Program-made: the position numbers and the translations under genes
The notes under the pieces: generated by a model
Databases searched by the model: none
The model's input: the letters and a program-made list of their open reading frames with translations, nothing else
What the model was told of the DNA's origin: nothing
Assembly: GCA_023230985.1 (NCBI GenBank)
Contig: JALNWH010000117.1
Coordinates: forward strand, 1 to 5,647
Direction of reading: 5' to 3'
Length of the DNA: 5,647 nt
From: Bacillota bacterium
GTDB lineage: Bacteria; Bacillota; Clostridia; Lutisporales; Lutisporaceae
Part shown: positions 1 to 5,647 of the stretch, piece by piece
How positions within the stretch are numbered: the stretch's first letter is position 1
Layout of the letters: every line of letters begins with the position of its first letter

Positions 1-810
1 ATGAGTGAATTCCAGTCCCCAAAATCCTGTTTGACCCAACATTAAAGGATGGGTGTCCGATATGCAGCCTTGCCCCATTAAAGTGCGAGATACAGGTATA
101 TCCAAAAATTCTACCAGTTCTTGGAGTTCTTTCGAGGCTCCCGCTAGTAAGATTCCTCCTCCGGCATGTATAACCGGTTGCTTAGCATCTACCAGTTTTT
201 TAGCAATAGCTTTAGCAGCAGAAGGTGACAATGCAGGTTTAATAGTTTTATGGTTATCCAAATATGTTCGTTTAAAAAGGTCTTCCTCAATCTTTTCTGA
301 AAAAACATCCATAGGTATAGAGATTAGTACGGGCCCGGGTCTTCCACTTTCTGCTAGACGAAAGGCCTTATCCAGTATTTCAGGCATTGCTTCGGGATCA
401 TCAACTCTCCATGCTCGCTTTACTATAGGCTTTAAAATCTCATACTGTGATGCATCAGCATGTAAATTGACCTCTTGATGTGGATGCTTACCATAATAAT
501 ATCTGGGGACATCGCCGGCTATAAGTACCATAGGTATGGAATCAAAGGATGCGTTTGCCACTCCTGTAACCGTGTTTGCAATACCGGGGCCTAAATGACA
601 CATAACGACACCGGCTTTTTTCTTTATCCTTGCATAACCATCAGCCGCCATGGCAGCAAGTTGCTCGTTTCTAAAAGAAATATACTTTATACTGCTTCTA
701 GAAAGTGAATCCAGCATCGCAATTACCGTATGTCCGCAAAGACCGAATACATATTCCACATTGCGCCGTTTTAAATAATCTACAATTTGATCTGAAAGCA
801 TTTTTTTCAA
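1..810 (-). CDS. Thiamine-diphosphate-dependent enzyme, acetolactate synthase superfamily (3' end outside window)
   Basis: Only the first 270 residues are in the window; the C-terminal domain that carries the diphosphate/Mg-binding motif is missing. What is visible is the N-terminal Pyr domain (about 4-170) and the start of the central domain (about 195-270, with PVIHAGGG). The FRNEQLAAMAADGYAR segment carries the expected catalytic glutamate (E49), and GPGIANTVTGVANA (74-87) plus HQE (111-113) match the acetolactate synthase branch, which has a conserved Gln here. Relatives include acetolactate synthase, glyoxylate carboligase and sulfoacetaldehyde acetyltransferase; the substrate cannot be told from this part. 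Such enzymes are cytoplasmic and act on 2-oxo acids or related compounds. I start it at TTG 810 because AAGGGGGG (825-818) lies 7 bases upstream; ATG at 801 would have a 16-base gap. It is the third gene of the operon, 19 bases after the aldehyde dehydrogenase. Family call is sure, product is not. Confidence 0.9.
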   Translation of the reverse strand, partial: MKKMLSDQIVDYLKRRNVEYVFGLCGHTVIAMLDSLSRSSIKYISFRNEQLAAMAADGYARIKKKAGVVMCHLGPGIANTVTGVANASFDSIPMVLIAGDVPRYYYGKHPHQEVNLHADASQYEILKPIVKRAWRVDDPEAMPEILDKAFRLAESGRPGPVLISIPMDVFSEKIEEDLFKRTYLDNHKTIKPALSPSAAKAIAKKLVDAKQPVIHAGGGILLAGASKELQELVEFLDIPVSRTLMGQGCISDTHPLMLGQTGFWGLEFTH

Positions 811-817
811 AAGATTA

Positions 818-825
818 CCCCCCTT
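818..825 (-). promoter_or_regulatory. Ribosome binding site that decides a TTG start
   Basis: On the minus strand this reads AAGGGGGG, a near-consensus Shine-Dalgarno sequence. It is 7 bases from TTG at 810 and 16 from the in-frame ATG at 801, so it favours initiation at TTG for the thiamine-diphosphate enzyme. Confidence 0.6.
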
Positions 826-829
826 CAGT

Positions 830-2296
830 TTATTCTTCCCTTTCGGGTTGGTAAAATTCACCAAACAACTCCTTGTCACAAGGTTTATCTTCTTCAATTT
901 CTTTTGAAACCCAAGTAACATTCATATAATGATGCAGATGCACATTTTCTGATGTAGCATTTCCACCCCATGTACCGCACCCGATGCTGGAAGTCATCGG
1001 CATTCCGTTAGTAAAAGCACCTGCATTTGCCTTCGATTGAGGTTGTCTTACCATAATGCGACCTACTTGTGCCTTTAAAGCAAGCCTGTCAATATGATCA
1101 TCATTGTATGAATATATACCTACACTGTGGCCTTTTCCGCCAACTTCATGTATTGCAGTTATTATGTCTATAGCATTTTGAAATTCACCTTCATACTTAT
1201 GCACCGATAATAGAGTTGTGAGCTTTTCCCTGCACCAAACATCCTTATAATCAGTTGTATAGGATCCGGTGCCTTTGGCAATTAAAAACTTGCGATCTTT
1301 AGGTACGCTAAATCCGGCTAGTTCAGCCATTTTTTGAGGAGATTGTGCTACGGATTGAGGCAAACGATGGCATTCTTCATCCCACATAATCTTTCCTACT
1401 GCAACTTGCTGTTCTTCATTTAGTAAGTACCCACCTACTTCTATAAGCTGCTTAATTCCTTCTTCATAAATGCTTTCATGGATAATGATATTTCCATCAG
1501 CAGAACACCCTGATCCATAGTCAGAGGTCTTTGATAACATTGTGTTATAAGCGGCTTGATGGAGTTCAACTTTGGCAGTTTCATCCCATATCATAGTCGC
1601 ATTTCCTGCTCCCACCCCATAAGCAGGGGTTCCGGAATGATATGCCCTTCTTACTACTCCTTGTCCGCCTGTGGCAATTACTAAATCACATTTCGTATTT
1701 AGTGCCTCTGATAGAGATTTGTTTATTTTGGCTTTACCTTGTCCCAATATTTGAATTAAATCTTCCGGTGCACCGACTTTGCGTAATCCTTCACGCATTA
1801 ATTCTATGGTTCGCCCTCCGGTTTTAACCGCTCTGGGATGAGGAGAAAAAATTATTGCATTTCGTGCTTTAAGTGCATATATTGCGTTTCCTGCCGGAGT
1901 TAAATCCGGATTAGTTGCAGGGACAACACAGGCAATTACTCCTACAGGCTTCCCATATTTTATTATACCCTTTTCAGGAATCTCTTCAATTATTCCAACA
2001 CTTTTTTGCCGCAAAGCGTCTCTTAAAACACCCCTGATTTTGTATTTTTTGTTTTCCCTGCTTACGGGGTCGCCCATGCCACTTTCCTCGATACTCATTT
2101 TTACTAATTCTTTGAAGGTCTGCGTGTTTGCAACCTTCCATGCAATAGCCTTAATAGTACGATCGATTTCTTCCTGACTCCAAGTTTCAAAAATCTTTTG
2201 TGCTGCATCAGCTCGTGCAAATTTTTCTTCTATCTCATCTATCTGTGCCTGATCAAGCTTTGCATATGCTTCTTCCATTGAACTCATTCGACTCAC
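830..2296 (-). CDS. CoA-acylating aldehyde dehydrogenase (sulfoacetaldehyde/AdhE/EutE-like family)
   Basis: The 488-residue protein is a complete member of the CoA-acylating aldehyde dehydrogenases, which oxidise an aldehyde with NAD(P)+ and CoA to an acyl-CoA, or run in reverse. Visible signatures in order are VVPATNP (124-130), NAIIFSPHPRA (146-156), GTPAYGVGAGNA (222-233), the GSGCSADG segment with the likely catalytic Cys264, and GCGTWGGNATSEN (439-451) near the C-terminus. These are the hallmarks shared by the aldehyde domain of AdhE and by EutE/PduP and sulfoacetaldehyde dehydrogenase (SauS) types. From memory the GCGTWGGN and YMNVTW end looks closest to the SauS group, but this is not proven, so no gene name is given. 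The start is GTG at 2296, 7 bases after AGGAGG; the ATG codons at 2287 and 2278 are too far from it. It is the middle gene of the operon. It probably handles an aldehyde formed by the neighbouring thiamine-diphosphate enzyme (inference). Confidence 0.93.
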   Translation of the reverse strand: MSRMSSMEEAYAKLDQAQIDEIEEKFARADAAQKIFETWSQEEIDRTIKAIAWKVANTQTFKELVKMSIEESGMGDPVSRENKKYKIRGVLRDALRQKSVGIIEEIPEKGIIKYGKPVGVIACVVPATNPDLTPAGNAIYALKARNAIIFSPHPRAVKTGGRTIELMREGLRKVGAPEDLIQILGQGKAKINKSLSEALNTKCDLVIATGGQGVVRRAYHSGTPAYGVGAGNATMIWDETAKVELHQAAYNTMLSKTSDYGSGCSADGNIIIHESIYEEGIKQLIEVGGYLLNEEQQVAVGKIMWDEECHRLPQSVAQSPQKMAELAGFSVPKDRKFLIAKGTGSYTTDYKDVWCREKLTTLLSVHKYEGEFQNAIDIITAIHEVGGKGHSVGIYSYNDDHIDRLALKAQVGRIMVRQPQSKANAGAFTNGMPMTSSIGCGTWGGNATSENVHLHHYMNVTWVSKEIEEDKPCDKELFGEFYQPEREE

Positions 2297-2303
2297 TGTT
2301 AAT

Positions 2304-2309
2304 CCTCCT
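2304..2309 (-). promoter_or_regulatory. Consensus ribosome binding site for a GTG start
   Basis: The minus strand reads AGGAGG, a perfect anti-16S match, in the 43-base gap after the lyase gene. Its 7-base spacing points to GTG at 2296 as the start of the aldehyde dehydrogenase and not the later in-frame ATGs. Confidence 0.8.
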
Positions 2310-2339
2310 ATTCATGCTGATATCTTTTCTTATGTTTAT

Positions 2340-3254
2340 CTATTCTTTTAAGAGGTCTTTTGATCGGCCTGCTCTAAGTAAATATGAATCAGCTTCATGT
2401 TCAACCAATTGCTGAACTTTTTTTGCTAATTCCAAAAGCTTAAAAATATTTATATCTGTTTTTATTCCCATTTCATCCATCATATGTACTACATCTTCTG
2501 AACATACATTTCCTGCAGCACCGGGGACAAAAGGACAACCACCCAAACCACAAAAGGAAGAATCAAAATTAGTTATCCCCGTTAGCATAGTTGCTAAAAT
2601 ATTGGCAATGCCCATACCTCTTGTATTATGAAAATGAAGCCACCATTTAACTTGCGGGTAGTTTTCTTGCATGTTGGAACAGATTGAATATACTTGATTT
2701 GGTACCGCCATACCTGAAGCATCCGATAAAGAAATTTCTGTTATCCCTACGTCTAAATAAGCCTTTATTATGCTTTTTATAGACTCAATGGATATTTCAC
2801 CTTCCCAAGGAGAACCAAAGGGCATGGATATGGATCCTGATACACTTATTCCGTGCTTATTCGCTAGCGTAACAATTTCTTCAAATCCGGCAACGCTTTC
2901 TTCAGGGGTTTTATTAAGATTTGACAAGTTATGAAGACGGCTCGCAGAAACATTAATTTTTACTTTACGGCAACCACAGATTGCAGCACGTTCAACTCCC
3001 TTAATATTTGCTATTAAGGCCCGCATTTCCACACCGCTTACTTCACCTAATTTTTTAAATAATTCATCTGTATCTGCCATTTGCGGTACTGCTTTTGGGT
3101 TCATAAAAGAACCTAATTCAATTACCTTAAATCCGGCATCTATAAGTTTATTAGCCAGTTCCAACTTCTCTTCCGTATTTAGAATTTTCTTTTCATTTTG
3201 TAGTCCGTCTCGCAGCCCTACTTCACAAATAGTCACCTTTTCCGGAAGATTCAT
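2340..3254 (-). CDS. Hydroxymethylglutaryl-CoA lyase family protein
   Basis: This 304-residue protein has the normal length of a bacterial HMG-CoA lyase, a metal-dependent TIM-barrel enzyme that splits HMG-CoA into acetyl-CoA and acetoacetate. All expected active-site positions are present: R15 and D16 in EVGLRDGLQNE (11-21), E46 in VIELGSF, the metal-binding HFH pair H207 and H209, C240 in the signature CGLGGCPFVPG, and N249. The spacing matches the well-studied human enzyme. Two local differences, EVGLRDG instead of the common EVGPRDG and IELGSF instead of IE(V/A)TSF, suggest a paralogue that may prefer another 3-hydroxyacyl-CoA. ATG 3254 is preceded directly by an in-frame TAA, so the start cannot lie further upstream; GAGG and AAAGGGG just before it supply the ribosome site. 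It is the first gene of the operon and divergent from the LysR gene. Chemistry class is well supported; the true substrate is unknown. Confidence 0.93.
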   Translation of the reverse strand: MNLPEKVTICEVGLRDGLQNEKKILNTEEKLELANKLIDAGFKVIELGSFMNPKAVPQMADTDELFKKLGEVSGVEMRALIANIKGVERAAICGCRKVKINVSASRLHNLSNLNKTPEESVAGFEEIVTLANKHGISVSGSISMPFGSPWEGEISIESIKSIIKAYLDVGITEISLSDASGMAVPNQVYSICSNMQENYPQVKWWLHFHNTRGMGIANILATMLTGITNFDSSFCGLGGCPFVPGAAGNVCSEDVVHMMDEMGIKTDINIFKLLELAKKVQQLVEHEADSYLLRAGRSKDLLKE

Positions 3255-3342
3255 TTACCTCGCCCCTTTATTAATCATTAGCTTCCTTACTTTTATGTCC
3301 TTAAGATTAATATGTTATTATAAAATATATCTATATCTCTTA

Positions 3343-3357
3343 ATAAAAAGTTTTTAT
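3343..3357. repeat. AT-only palindrome in the operon leader
   Basis: ATAAAAA-G-TTTTTAT has 7-bp arms around one central base. It lies in the predicted leader of the three-enzyme operon. It has no GC pairs and no room for an RNA loop, so it is not a terminator; it may be a minor protein site or simply A/T-tract DNA. Confidence 0.3.
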
Positions 3358-3414
3358 GGCTTAAATAATCTGTATGTTTTATATTTTATTTAAACTTTCA
3401 TGAGTGTGTATATA

Positions 3415-3443
3415 ATACTATAATTTATATGCTTGATTGTCTA
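3415..3443 (-). promoter_or_regulatory. Predicted sigma-A-type promoter of the three-enzyme operon
   Basis: Read on the minus strand, TAGACA (3443-3438, five of six matches to TTGACA) is followed after exactly 17 bases by TAGTAT (3420-3415). Transcription would start near 3408, giving an AT-rich leader of about 154 bases before the lyase ATG. The -10 box is imperfect, as expected for a promoter that needs an activator. It overlaps the oppositely directed lysR promoter. Inferred from sequence only. Confidence 0.5.
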
Positions 3444-3461
3444 ATACTTCTTTTGTATAAT
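3433..3461 (+). promoter_or_regulatory. Predicted sigma-A-type promoter of the LysR-type regulator gene
   Basis: TTGATT (3433-3438) and a perfect TATAAT (3456-3461) are separated by 17 bases. Transcription would begin near 3468, leaving a leader of about 59 bases. The predicted start falls inside the dyad at 3465-3479, so a regulator bound there would block its own transcription. Confidence 0.6.
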
Positions 3462-3467
3462 CTAATA
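3440..3467. repeat. Direct repeat TCTAATA, two copies 21 bp apart
   Basis: TCTAATA occurs at 3440-3446 and again at 3461-3467. The 21-bp period is two turns of the helix, so both copies face the same side of the DNA. The right copy overlaps the left arm of the LysR-type dyad; the left copy overlaps the -35 box of the operon promoter. This fits the recognition-site plus activation-site arrangement of LysR-type regulators, but a 7-base repeat in AT-rich DNA can also arise by chance. Confidence 0.4.
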
Positions 3468-3479
3468 GAGCTTCTCTAT
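3465..3479. promoter_or_regulatory. Predicted LysR-type regulator binding site (T-N11-A dyad)
   Basis: ATAGAG-CTT-CTCTAT is a perfect 6-bp inverted repeat with a 3-base centre. Its T at 3466 and A at 3478 are separated by 11 bases, matching the T-N11-A rule for LysR-type boxes. The centre (3472) is about 64 bases upstream of the predicted operon start and lies on the predicted lysR start. This is the classic place for a site that activates the divergent operon and represses the regulator. Binding is inferred from position and symmetry. Confidence 0.6.
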
Positions 3480-3526
3480 AGCTTTATTGTCTTATCAATA
3501 AAAATTTTAATTAAAGGAATGATTTT

Positions 3527-4426
3527 ATGACTTTGCAACAATTACGTTATTTTGTAAAAATAGCTGATACCCTTCACTATACTAGAGCGGCCGAAGAGCT
3601 AAATATTTCACAGCCCAGCCTTAGCTATGCTATAACTCAACTAAGCAAAGAACTAGATGTTCCGCTTTTTAAAAAAGATGGAATAAAGGTTTATTTAACG
3701 GAGTACGGTGAAGCTTTTCTCCCCTATGCGGAAAGTGCCCTTAATATTCTTAATCAAGGTGAGATACAGCTTAGTAAAATGTTGAACCCTTCAAAGGGAA
3801 ACATTAATTTGGGGTATATATACACTGTTAGTTTTGATGCTATCCCTCATTTGATTGAAAGTTTCTATAATTTTTTGGGGAACCGTAATATAAATTTTAA
3901 TTTTCAAGTCAATATGACTAATCTGTTGATTAAAAAGCTTACTCAAGGCCATCTGGATGTTGTTATGGCACCCCATACAGAGATTTCAAATGAATATATT
4001 AAATCCATACCTGTTTTTGTGCAAGAATTATATTTGATTGTATATAAAGATCATCCTTTAGCAGGTCATACAACCGTTACAGGCAATGATATCAGAAATG
4101 AAAAGTTTATAATGATAAAGAAAGAGTCAGACCTATATGTGCAGACTGTTTCCTATTTTAAGAAAAATAGTATTATACCAAATGTATTTTTTGAAGTAGA
4201 TGAATGCAATTCCATGGCTTCATTTGTCGGTGCAAAACTAGGAATAGCAATTATGCCTAAAATACCTTCACTGGAAAGCTATAAAGTGACTGCCATACCT
4301 TTTAAAGGAAACGCCTTGAATAGAACCATAAGCATTTATTGGAATGAGGGTATTAAGCACTCTGTTGCCCTTAAAAAGTTTTTAGACTATTGTATCACCT
4401 TGAAATCAAATAATTTAACTACTTAA
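3527..4426 (+). CDS. LysR-type transcriptional regulator
   Basis: The 299-residue protein has the typical length and layout of the LysR family. An N-terminal winged helix-turn-helix (about 1-60) contains LQQLRYFV, HYTRAAEELNISQPSLSYAI and LDVPLFKK, followed by a linker helix and an effector-binding domain (about 90-295) with a late GAKLGIAIMP segment. Such proteins act as tetramers and usually activate a divergent operon when a pathway metabolite binds. Start ATG 3527 is 8 bases after AAAGGA (3513-3518). The gene faces away from the three-enzyme operon across a 272-base region with a LysR-type box, so the operon is its most likely target and its ligand is probably a substrate or intermediate of that pathway (inference). 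The effector cannot be read from the sequence. It ends 64 bases before the convergent pduX stop, with no clear terminator between them. Confidence 0.95.
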   Translation: MTLQQLRYFVKIADTLHYTRAAEELNISQPSLSYAITQLSKELDVPLFKKDGIKVYLTEYGEAFLPYAESALNILNQGEIQLSKMLNPSKGNINLGYIYTVSFDAIPHLIESFYNFLGNRNINFNFQVNMTNLLIKKLTQGHLDVVMAPHTEISNEYIKSIPVFVQELYLIVYKDHPLAGHTTVTGNDIRNEKFIMIKKESDLYVQTVSYFKKNSIIPNVFFEVDECNSMASFVGAKLGIAIMPKIPSLESYKVTAIPFKGNALNRTISIYWNEGIKHSVALKKFLDYCITLKSNNLTT

Positions 4427-4443
4427 ATGCTCGTTTTTTATTA

Positions 4444-4464
4444 TTCACATATGTACAGTGTGAA
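4444..4464. repeat. Short inverted repeat between convergent genes
   Basis: TTCACA (4444-4449) and TGTGAA (4459-4464) form 6-bp arms around a 9-base loop in the gap between the convergent lysR and pduX genes. The stem is weak, and no T-run follows it on either strand, so it does not make a convincing intrinsic terminator. Its role is unknown. Confidence 0.3.
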
Positions 4465-4490
4465 ATATAATCAATATCAAAAACTATACT

Positions 4491-5357
4491 CTAAATGCCC
4501 CATTGAGTGGAACCGCCTTTAACTGTATGGACGAAATATATTTTACTAAAGTATTCTCCCAATGCCTCATTGATACGCGATACCAGCTTACTCTTATCCG
4601 TTTCTTTTCTTATTATTACTCCGCATACGGAACCGCTATGGGCTATATTTAATCCTGCTCCCCCGCAATCCAAAACAATATTTGAAAGTTCCTCCAGATA
4701 AGGCTTATATAGAATCTTTTGATTGAGAAATGCACTTTCCGTGCATACTTTTCCTAACAAGCTTATATCATTATATAGTATTGCTTCTTTCAGTCTTTCA
4801 TAGTGTTTATCCAAATCACCGGCAAGTTTAATATGATTTGTTTCTTTTCTAAATTTCAAGGTATCAATAGTATCTTTGCCTTCCAAGAGCAAAAACTCTA
4901 TTGGTAAAACAGGGGCAATCCTTTCTATAAAATTGCCTTGTAAATGATCAAGTAGTGTTAGATTTGAAAATATTGTGCTATCCGTGGGCTCAACTTTAAC
5001 AGCAATTGCGGCTATTTCTTCTTCCTTCAAGGGAACAGATAACAGCTTAGACAAAGCGTATAAAGTACCGGAAATATCAGCAGTACTGCTTGCCATGCCC
5101 TTTCCCCTTGGTATATGGGAGCTGATACTGATCTTTATATCTGATAATTTATAACTCTTTATTTTATAATCATTTAAAAAAAATTCCGCAGCTTTATAAA
5201 CCTTTTCATTGCACAAATCAGAAGCAGAGCCTTTACAAACCTCTACTTCTACAATACTGTATATATTAATAGGACAGGATACCAACATTTCTTTACCCTT
5301 AATCTTACCTTGTATAAGTTCTCCTATGGAAGCCGGTGTTTTTACTTTGACTTTCAT
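4491..5357 (-). CDS. pduX: L-threonine kinase PduX (GHMP kinase family)
   Basis: The 288-residue protein is a GHMP-type kinase close in length to PduX, which phosphorylates L-threonine with ATP to L-threonine O-3-phosphate for the aminopropanol arm of cobalamin. The N-terminal TPASIGELIQGKIKG and LVSCPINIYS segments are PduX-like, PRGKGMASSTAD (83-94) is the GHMP ATP-binding loop, EPTDSTIF (123-130) is a PduX-type signature, and GAGLNIAHSGSVCGVII (233-249) is the third GHMP motif. I place the start at ATG 5357: AGGATGG (5370-5364) is 6 bases upstream, whereas the in-frame TTG at 5363 abuts it with no spacing. The upstream gene looks like cobD, whose enzyme uses this product, so the pair is an operon with matched functions. 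The mismatch of direction and promoter with the three-enzyme operon makes it a separate unit. Confidence 0.92.
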   Translation of the reverse strand: MKVKVKTPASIGELIQGKIKGKEMLVSCPINIYSIVEVEVCKGSASDLCNEKVYKAAEFFLNDYKIKSYKLSDIKISISSHIPRGKGMASSTADISGTLYALSKLLSVPLKEEEIAAIAVKVEPTDSTIFSNLTLLDHLQGNFIERIAPVLPIEFLLLEGKDTIDTLKFRKETNHIKLAGDLDKHYERLKEAILYNDISLLGKVCTESAFLNQKILYKPYLEELSNIVLDCGGAGLNIAHSGSVCGVIIRKETDKSKLVSRINEALGEYFSKIYFVHTVKGGSTQWGI

Positions 5358-5363
5358 TACCAA

Positions 5364-5370
5364 CCATCCT
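5364..5370 (-). promoter_or_regulatory. Ribosome binding site of pduX, overlapping the cobD stop
   Basis: The minus strand reads AGGATGG and its first two bases belong to the TAG stop of the upstream cobD-like gene. Spacing is 6 bases to ATG 5357. The overlap means ribosomes ending cobD arrive at the pduX start, so translation of the two is probably coupled. Confidence 0.65.
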
Positions 5371-5647
5371 AAAATATAAGATTTAATGCCTTTAAAAGTG
5401 CGGTATTTGATTTATCATCAAGCACAGCCAATCTGAAATAATCCCGAATTAACGGATAAAAACCTGTAGGCACCCTGATGAGTATGCCTTCATTAATTAG
5501 TATATCCCGTAGGTTAAATGCATCCATTCCTTTTTTTGCAATTTTTAAAAGATGATAATTTGCTGTAGAGGGTATAACTTTTAGATCTTTTATCTTTGAT
5601 AAACTATTATATAAGTCGGCTTTTTCTTTTTTAATCCATTTCCTTGA
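5369..5647 (-). CDS. cobD: Threonine-phosphate decarboxylase CobD, C-terminal part (5' end outside window)
   Basis: The window edge cuts off the 5' end, leaving the last 92 residues before a TAG stop. They look like the C-terminal small domain of a PLP-dependent class I/II aminotransferase fold: STANYHLLKI, LRDILINEGILIRVPTGF and DYFRLAV, where the arginine of YFRLAV is the usual carboxylate-binding residue. The catalytic PLP lysine is not in view. HisC (histidinol-phosphate aminotransferase) and CobD share this end. I prefer CobD because the next gene, 11 bases after its stop, is pduX, whose product L-threonine phosphate is decarboxylated by CobD to aminopropanol phosphate for cobalamin assembly. 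The HisC alternative is less likely but cannot be excluded from this fragment. Confidence 0.8.
   Translation of the reverse strand, partial: SRKWIKKEKADLYNSLSKIKDLKVIPSTANYHLLKIAKKGMDAFNLRDILINEGILIRVPTGFYPLIRDYFRLAVLDDKSNTALLKALNLIF

Noticed and set aside
53..478. Plus-strand open frame of 141 codons
   Set aside because: It lies antisense to the thiamine-diphosphate enzyme, whose minus-strand translation carries clear family motifs; the plus-strand product is low-complexity Ser/Ala-rich with no recognisable domain.
1642..1827. Plus-strand open frame of 61 codons, hydrophobic
   Set aside because: Antisense shadow of the aldehyde dehydrogenase; no ribosome site or family resemblance.
2200..2415. 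Plus-strand open frame of 71 codons with membrane-like Leu/Ile runs
   Set aside because: It spans the antisense of two real genes and their junction; the hydrophobicity comes from reading acidic and amide codons in reverse.
3317..3322. Second TATAAT-like -10 box on the minus strand, closer to the lyase gene
   Set aside because: No acceptable -35 box at 16-18 bases; such a hexamer is expected by chance in this AT-rich leader.
3255..3408. Possible riboswitch or attenuator in the operon leader
   Set aside because: The leader is AT-rich, with no recognised riboswitch core and no GC stem followed by a T-run; only the AT-only palindrome at 3343-3357 stands out.
3791..3976. Minus-strand open frame of 61 codons
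   Set aside because: Shadow inside the LysR-type regulator gene, with no support.
4427..4490. Possible bidirectional terminator between the convergent lysR and pduX genes
   Set aside because: The plus-strand T-run (4434-4439) comes before the inverted repeat, the 6-bp stem has only two GC pairs, and no T-run follows the stem on either strand.
4507..4701. Plus-strand open frame of 64 codons
   Set aside because: Shadow of pduX on the opposite strand.

Overview
The window looks like a piece of a low-GC Firmicute chromosome, most likely an anaerobic clostridial relative. The evidence is AT-rich intergenic DNA, strong purine-rich Shine-Dalgarno sequences (AGGAGG, AAGGGGGG), some GTG and TTG start codons, and anaerobe-type enzyme families. 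No rRNA, tRNA, CRISPR array, insertion sequence or phage gene was seen. The genus cannot be fixed from this sequence.

Left part (1-3254, minus strand): a compact three-gene catabolic-looking operon, read right to left. It encodes an HMG-CoA-lyase-family enzyme (3254-2340), a CoA-acylating aldehyde dehydrogenase (2296-830) and a thiamine-diphosphate enzyme of the acetolactate synthase superfamily (810-1, cut by the window edge). Gaps are 43 and 19 bases and each gene has a good ribosome binding site. The families are clear but the substrate is not. The set could turn a 2-oxo acid or 2-hydroxyacyl compound into an aldehyde, then an acyl-CoA, with a separate C-C cleavage of a 3-hydroxyacyl-CoA. 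I do not recognise this exact trio as a characterised pathway.

Middle (3255-3526): a 272-base divergent control region. It holds two overlapping back-to-back sigma-A-type promoters and a 15-bp dyad, ATAGAG-N3-CTCTAT, which fits the T-N11-A rule for LysR-type regulators. The dyad is centred about 64 bases upstream of the predicted operon start and sits on the predicted start of the regulator gene, the textbook layout for an autoregulated LysR activator.

Right part: the LysR-type regulator (3527-4426, plus strand) most likely controls the operon. Converging on it is a separate minus-strand unit, the end of a cobD-like gene (5647-5369) followed by pduX (5357-4491). Together these make the L-threonine phosphate and aminopropanol phosphate used for the nucleotide loop of cobalamin, so the organism probably makes or salvages corrinoids. 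A functional link between this pair and the three-enzyme operon is possible but not shown.
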